Assembly (NCBI RefSeq): GCF_014697545.1
Contig: NZ_JACJSA010000035.1
Span: forward strand, 1-37,778
Source of the DNA: Oscillatoria sp. FACHB-1407
GTDB lineage: Bacteria > Cyanobacteriota > Cyanobacteriia > Elainellales > Elainellaceae
Length of the DNA: 37,778 nt
Reading direction: 5' to 3'
Part shown: piece after piece, positions 33,145-37,778 of the stretch
How positions within the stretch are numbered: the first letter of the stretch is position 1
Layout: each line of letters opens with the position of its first letter
Notes under the pieces: model-generated
Seen by the model: only the letters and a program-made list of their open reading frames with translations
Told to the model about the DNA's origin: nothing
Databases searched by the model: none
Made by a program: the position numbers and the translations under genes

Positions 33145-35712
33145 GTGATCCAAGAGTTTTATATCTCTGTAACCCCATTAGGAGAAGAACGTTATCTGGT
33201 GCGGACGGAAAGAGTCGCATCTGGAGTACCTTTGGCGGAAGAGCAGGTCAAATGGACTGTGGAGGAGTGGCTGTCACAAGCCCGTTACTTAATGAACGAT
33301 CCACTGTTGGGGTTGCTGCATGGCACTCATCGCATTGGTGGGTTTGAACTTCCTGAAGGGGCAAAGGATGCATCTCCCACGGATCAGGCTCCCATTACCC
33401 TGGTCGATTTAGGGCAACAGCTTTATAGTGCGTTGTTTCAGGGCAGGCTCCGCGATAGTTGGATGACGGCGCAGGGCATTGCCCAACATAAAGGTGAAAT
33501 CTTGAGATTGCGACTGGGCTTAAAAGGCTCTCGTCTGCTGCGGTTGCCCTGGGAAGTCATGTATGGCAGTGTCGATCCCTCTTCGTCGCGATCGCGCTAC
33601 TCCGACGGGTTAAGCCCTGCTCCCCGACCAATCGCCGCTGGCACCGATGTCATCTTTTCCCGCTATCAACCTGGTAGCAGCCTGACAGGCAACACATTGG
33701 CGGTTGAACCCGATCAACCCTTGCGCATTTTGATGGCGATCGCCACCCCCTCCGACCAGGAACGGCTCGAACTCAAACGAGAAGCCGAGCAACTTCAGCA
33801 AGAATTACGGGGGCAAATGGCGGAGGGCAGTGCTGGCAAGACCCTCGACATCCAGCTAACGGTGCTGCAACAGCCCGGACGTGAGCAACTCACCCAGGAA
33901 CTGGAACAGGGGCAATATCATGTCTTTCATTACGCCGGGCATAGCAACCTGGGAGCAGCAGGTGGGGCTTTGTATCTGGTCAACCCCCGCACAGGACTAA
34001 CTGAAACCTTGAGTGGTGATGACCTGGCAGGCTTACTGGTCAACAATCACATCCGCATGGCAGTGTTTAACTCCTGCCGGGGTGCTCACACGCCTGACAC
34101 CACCGTCGATATTGACTCACCAGAACGCAACCTGGCAGAGGCATTGGTGAGCCGGGGAATTCCAGCGGTGTTAGCGATGGCAGAGCGAATTCCCGATGAG
34201 GTAGCTCTGAATCTAACCCGCCTGTTTTATCGCAACCTGAAACAGGGCTATCCCATCGATCGCAGCTTGAGTCGAGCCCGCCAGGGGTTAATCACCTCCT
34301 ACGGCTCACAACAATTGTATTGGGCACTGCCTGTGCTCTATATGCATGCCGATTTTGACGGTTACCTGACAGCGGGCGATCGCACCGTTGATACACCGAG
34401 CGATCGCCTTCTGGTTATGCCTGCCCCCAATCTCCCGGTGCCCGATGTAGTCTATCGAGGTGAACCTGCCACTCCTACGCTGAATCCCAAAGTGACAACT
34501 CCTCCGCTGGAGTCCGAGGATGACCTCGACATGATTACCAGAGCGGTGTTAGACGATGATGATTTGAGCGACATCGGCTACGACCTGGTGACTCAAAACG
34601 GGTTGAACGGGTTTGAGGTAGACCCGGATGAAACCTATCAACGAGATGTAGCGGTCGTTGCCGACTTGATTGAGCAGTTATCGCAGCAAAACTCCGATGA
34701 GACAATTGCCCCTGCTCGTACCCCACTGCTGTCTCGCGAATCATCCATAGCAGGACTGGCTCTGGCAGATGACCTACCGGAGATTCCTCCAGCACCCCCC
34801 TATCAACCCGATTACGTTCCTGCTGATCTCTCCAAAGCAGCGATCGCCAAGCCACTGACCCCCTCGCCTCAACCGTCCTGGTGGCAAAACCGTTACTTAT
34901 TGTTACCCCTGGCAGGCATTGTGGGGACGATGGCAATCGGGTTCGCGGTGATGCGGTTTGCCCCTGACCTATTAAATCGACAACCTGATATAACCGCTTC
35001 TCCAACCGTCAGCCCTATTCCGATACCCAGTGCGACCTCCTTCGATACAGACTTTTTTGCTAAGGCAGATACTGTGACCTTAACGGAAGTCGCCATCAGT
35101 CGCTTTAGCAACAATGACTTAGACGTAGGGCAACAGGCAGTGACAGCATTGTTAGAGCGGGGGGCTATACAAGAAGCCGCTTCTGCTCTGGAGGCTGTAC
35201 CCAATAATGAACTAGAGCGTCCAGAGGTCAACTTCTTGCGGGGCAGACTGGCTTGGGAACAAATCAAGCGTGGGGAAGACGACTTTAGTCTCTCTGATGT
35301 GATTCGCTTCTGGGACAGAGCCGTCAAGGCTGATCCCGATGTACCACAATATCAAACGGCTCTGGGATTTGCCTACTATGCTGATGGCAACTTGAAACAG
35401 GCGATCGCCACCCTGTGTCAGGCATTAGACACTAGTGCAGGCGGCAACACATCTGACTGCTCCATCCCTAATCCTCCCATCAGCGATCAGGAGACACTAA
35501 ACGCGATCGCCGTTCTGGCTCTGGCATACAAGCAAGGTTCAGAGCATAACAAGCTGGACACAGACCCCGAAGAAGCCATGAGTCAAGCCCTTCGGTTCTA
35601 CCAGATTGTCATGAGCAGTGACCCCATGGACTTTAACCCCAACGAATTGGGTAAAACCTGGTTATGGACGGAATCTGCTGTTAATGAGTGGCGATCGCTC
35701 GCCACCCGCTAG
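33145..35712 (+). CDS. CHAT domain protein with transmembrane segment and TPR-like tail
   Basis: The 855-residue protein is read from GTG 33145 after AGGAGAACG. The N-terminal half is a CHAT (caspase HetF associated with TPRs) domain. The catalytic dyad is visible as H266 in FHYAGHS and C311 in FNSCRGA, followed by LVSRGIPAVLAMAERIPDEVALNLTRLFYRNL and WALPVLYMH (to about 405). A long acidic linker follows (SEDDLDMITRAVLDDDDLSD), then one transmembrane helix (about 584-605, LLLPLAGIVGTMAIGFAVM). The C-terminal helical repeat region holds TPR-like motifs (FWDRAVKADPDVPQYQTALGFAYYADGNLKQAIATLCQAL). CHAT proteases act in peptide cleavage and regulated death or defence in several bacteria. Here the protease would face the cytosol and the TPR tail the periplasm. 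It is divergent from the kinase. Confidence 0.92.
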   Translation: MIQEFYISVTPLGEERYLVRTERVASGVPLAEEQVKWTVEEWLSQARYLMNDPLLGLLHGTHRIGGFELPEGAKDASPTDQAPITLVDLGQQLYSALFQGRLRDSWMTAQGIAQHKGEILRLRLGLKGSRLLRLPWEVMYGSVDPSSSRSRYSDGLSPAPRPIAAGTDVIFSRYQPGSSLTGNTLAVEPDQPLRILMAIATPSDQERLELKREAEQLQQELRGQMAEGSAGKTLDIQLTVLQQPGREQLTQELEQGQYHVFHYAGHSNLGAAGGALYLVNPRTGLTETLSGDDLAGLLVNNHIRMAVFNSCRGAHTPDTTVDIDSPERNLAEALVSRGIPAVLAMAERIPDEVALNLTRLFYRNLKQGYPIDRSLSRARQGLITSYGSQQLYWALPVLYMHADFDGYLTAGDRTVDTPSDRLLVMPAPNLPVPDVVYRGEPATPTLNPKVTTPPLESEDDLDMITRAVLDDDDLSDIGYDLVTQNGLNGFEVDPDETYQRDVAVVADLIEQLSQQNSDETIAPARTPLLSRESSIAGLALADDLPEIPPAPPYQPDYVPADLSKAAIAKPLTPSPQPSWWQNRYLLLPLAGIVGTMAIGFAVMRFAPDLLNRQPDITASPTVSPIPIPSATSFDTDFFAKADTVTLTEVAISRFSNNDLDVGQQAVTALLERGAIQEAASALEAVPNNELERPEVNFLRGRLAWEQIKRGEDDFSLSDVIRFWDRAVKADPDVPQYQTALGFAYYADGNLKQAIATLCQALDTSAGGNTSDCSIPNPPISDQETLNAIAVLALAYKQGSEHNKLDTDPEEAMSQALRFYQIVMSSDPMDFNPNELGKTWLWTESAVNEWRSLATR

Positions 35713-35735
35713 GAACCTTCATCCTTCATCCTTTC
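35713..35735. repeat. short polypyrimidine repeat at a convergent junction
   Basis: The sequence CTTCATCCTTCATCCTTTCC fills most of the 23-base gap between the CHAT and HerA stop codons. In the minus sense it reads GGAAAGGATGAAGGATGAAG, the same heptad type as in the right halves of the repeats at 5219-5382 and 12866-13027. Confidence 0.55.
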
Positions 35736-37430
35736 CTACTCGATACTCGCTCCCCGAAAGGTTTTCGGACGAGCACGGCTAACAACGGGAGCCTGCTCCA
35801 TTTTGCGGGTTTCAATCTGATGCGATTGAAAGTAGCTTTGCCACATTTCGGGGGCGTTTAGCGTTTCACCACCGTGCTTCGTCTTGCGTTCCCGCACCTT
35901 GCACAACACAGGCGTATTGACGCATGCCCCGGCAATAATCACCTGTCCTTTGGTGAGGGCAGGCAGTTCTTTTAGCAGATCCCGCCCCGCTGCCTCAACG
36001 CCATACTTCAAGCTGTCCTGATCCACCGGATTGACAATCCGCATAATGAATTGGCTCATGCACTGCGACAGCACATCTGAGTCGAGTTTGCCCGGACGCT
36101 GTGTGATCAGCCCCACCCCTAACCCAAACTTGCGCCCCTCACTCAAAATCGTCCGCAAAATCATCTTGCAGCGCGACGGCTCATGGGCAGGGGCAAAGCG
36201 GTGTGCCTCCTCAATCAAAATAAACACCGGATAGGGCAGGTAGCTTTCATCGTCTGGACCAATATTTTCCTTGAGCGTATTCATGCGAGCCTGGTTTGCC
36301 TGCCGCAACACAGCCGCACAAATAACCTGCTGTTCTTCCTGGCTAATTTCGTTCATTTGCAAGACCGTCACTTGCCCTGGCTCAAACAATTTTCGAGGGG
36401 GCAAATGCTCAAATGAGTGAAAGTAGGGCGATCGCTCAAATCGTTCCAGTTTCCACTCGATCGCCGGAGCCGAAGAACCCACCCGCTCGTTACCGTCTTC
36501 ATCCTGACTGCGATCGGCTTCATACACCGCTGCAATTAGATCCTGAACCCCCCAGCGATAGTCCCCTTTCCGGTGCCGTTTGAGAATGGTGAAGGCTTTG
36601 TTGAGAATCGCTTGTTGGCGATCGCTCATCTCCGGCAACAGGGTCAGAATGTCGTAATAATCCAGCGATGAGATCCGGATACGAATATCCTCTGGCTTCA
36701 AAATATTCACCTGAGGGGCATAGCCATCTTCAGTTGCAAAACTGGCATGACCGCGCATCTGAGCCAGCGTGTCATATTCTCCATGGGGATCAAAAATCAA
36801 CACCGCTGCTCGATTGTAAGGAGATAACAACTCCTCAACTAAAACCCCAGCCGTGTAAGACTTCCCCGACCCAGTACCCGCCAGAATCGCCATATGAGTA
36901 CTGACCAGTTCTTTAACATCAATCACCACCGGAACAGAGGCTGTCTCCCGCAACAGCAAAGAGCCGATATGCGCTGATCCCACCGATCCCAGGGGCTTAC
37001 GATTCAAAATTTGCTGCAACCCTGCATCATCCGCCAAATAAACCTTGGCACCAGGATCAGGCGTGCGACGGGGATTCATAAACCCCAATGCTGGATGGAA
37101 GTAACCGACAACATCCACCGTCACCTCATAAATTTCAGGATTGGGATGGGCAAACCCAACCAGAGCGGCGATCGCCTCAGGACTAATCTCTGTGTCTGCA
37201 AAAATACGGTCAGGCAGGTGATCGATCAGGCAACGATCTGAAATCTTGCCTAAAATCTGCAACTTGGGCAAATCAGCCCGCTCAGCAGCAACTTCGTAAT
37301 AGACAAATTCCCCAATCTTGACATAACGATTATCGGAGGTGATGAAAACATACTGGTTACCATTCTCACCTGGACCTTTCACCGTACCGATTGTATGCAG
37401 TGGGGACAAAGGGATTTGAACGTTTGTCAT
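35736..37430 (-). CDS. HerA-type hexameric ATPase (DUF87)
   Basis: The 564-residue HerA/FtsK-superfamily ATPase has an N-terminal HAS-barrel (residues 1-110, IGTVKGPGENGNQYVFITSDN). Walker A is GTGSGKS (185-191) within VSTHMAILAGTGSGKSYTAG. The segment VLIFDPHGEYDTLAQM follows, then Walker B FILIEEAHRFAP, and an arginine-finger region (ITQRPGKLDSDVLSQCMSQFIMRI). In archaea HerA pumps DNA through a ring with the nuclease NurA. In bacteria HerA-like ATPases also serve in repair and defence pairs. No NurA or other nuclease gene is adjacent, so the partner is unknown. It is monocistronic and convergent with the CHAT gene. Confidence 0.9.
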   Translation of the reverse strand: MTNVQIPLSPLHTIGTVKGPGENGNQYVFITSDNRYVKIGEFVYYEVAAERADLPKLQILGKISDRCLIDHLPDRIFADTEISPEAIAALVGFAHPNPEIYEVTVDVVGYFHPALGFMNPRRTPDPGAKVYLADDAGLQQILNRKPLGSVGSAHIGSLLLRETASVPVVIDVKELVSTHMAILAGTGSGKSYTAGVLVEELLSPYNRAAVLIFDPHGEYDTLAQMRGHASFATEDGYAPQVNILKPEDIRIRISSLDYYDILTLLPEMSDRQQAILNKAFTILKRHRKGDYRWGVQDLIAAVYEADRSQDEDGNERVGSSAPAIEWKLERFERSPYFHSFEHLPPRKLFEPGQVTVLQMNEISQEEQQVICAAVLRQANQARMNTLKENIGPDDESYLPYPVFILIEEAHRFAPAHEPSRCKMILRTILSEGRKFGLGVGLITQRPGKLDSDVLSQCMSQFIMRIVNPVDQDSLKYGVEAAGRDLLKELPALTKGQVIIAGACVNTPVLCKVRERKTKHGGETLNAPEMWQSYFQSHQIETRKMEQAPVVSRARPKTFRGASIE

Positions 37431-37778
37431 AGCGATCGTTAAAAAAGGTTAAGAAACAGTGGAGAGAGAAAATTTGGACTCGTGTTAATACGGGCTATTA
37501 CCTGGAATGTTTACGAGTCATTAATCAATGAGCGTAGGGAGATTACGGATAACTGCCAGACCCTAGACCAGTTAATCTAAATCAGGAGAATATCTCATCC
37601 TGAAATGTTCACACCCCTAAGGCATCTACTATCTCGTCACGAAGCAAGCAAACGCCGAACCTCACACAAGGCAAAGTGGGTATGTCAAATAGATTGTGTC
37701 AAGGGTAAAAACTCAAGTTGGAAAGCGATCGCCGAATTCAATCGCGAAGCGATTGAGAGCAGGTTTCCAGTCACGAAT
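37431..37778. other. upstream region of the HerA gene, no gene seen
   Basis: This right-hand edge carries the HerA promoter region and no coding frame I can support. A perfect 8-bp hairpin, TCAATCGC-GAA-GCGATTGA, lies at 37738-37756. Half of it is HIP1-like. Confidence 0.4.

Noticed and set aside
1-37778. tRNA, rRNA, CRISPR, phage integrase or intact transposase
   Set aside because: I read through all spacers and saw no T-loop-like tRNA signature, no regularly spaced direct repeats and no transposase or integrase domains. The recurring GCGATCGC octamers are HIP1, not an array.

Overview
The window is cyanobacterial chromosome. The octamer GCGATCGC (HIP1) and its GGCGATCGCC form recur throughout genes and spacers. 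The gene content is also typically cyanobacterial: a Ycf66 protein, pentapeptide-repeat and TPR proteins, a Crp/NtcA-like regulator, a CHAT-TPR protein, an HRDISPDN-type Ser/Thr kinase, DUF3598, and an acetolactate-synthase-like gene next to a succinate-semialdehyde dehydrogenase. I infer a filamentous, Leptolyngbya-like genome of moderate GC, but the sequence alone does not fix the genus. I saw no rRNA, tRNA, CRISPR array, phage genes or intact transposase.

Layout. Positions 1-577 are non-coding with one good hairpin. Next come pgsA (-), a Uma2-family nuclease (+) and an unexplained open frame. The pair succinate-semialdehyde dehydrogenase plus 2-oxoglutarate-decarboxylase-like ThDP enzyme (2067-5218) is the established cyanobacterial route that closes the TCA cycle. 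DUF3598 (-) follows, then a secreted protein with three CX9C repeats, a Crp-family regulator, an RlpA-like protein (-), a hairpin-rich spacer and a pentapeptide-repeat protein. A GST plus SnoaL-like operon (-) is divergent from a MarR regulator, with inverted repeats between them. Next are DUF2259 plus a His-rich CobW-family metallochaperone (-), cysS and a small linked gene, a small membrane protein, an RTX calcium-binding protein (-), a 133-bp MITE-like element and a secreted TPR protein (-). The TldD/TldE protease pair is followed by an SRPBCC protein (-), two tandem paralogous mini-membrane proteins, a YihY/BrkB protein (-), a subtilisin-like protease, Ycf66 (-) and another mini-membrane protein. 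The right end holds a secreted protein and a transmembrane Ser/Thr kinase (both -), a divergent membrane-anchored CHAT-TPR protein (+) and a HerA-type ATPase (-).

How genes work together. The best-supported functional units are the 2-oxoglutarate to succinate bypass, the TldD/E protease pair, the MarR/SnoaL/GST detoxification cassette, the CobW-DUF2259 metal cassette, and a possible envelope signalling block (kinase, secreted partner, CHAT-TPR protein).

Most unusual signals outside genes. (1) Two distant spacers, at about 17.0 kb and 32.9 kb, share the motif GGTAGATGC(T/A)CC on the minus strand, just upstream of a minus-strand intrinsic terminator where no minus-strand gene ends. They look like two copies of one roughly 60-nt RNA. 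(2) Polypurine/polypyrimidine repeats occur at three convergent gene junctions. (3) A MITE with GGCGTTGCTGA ends is present. (4) Several long perfect stem-loops occur.
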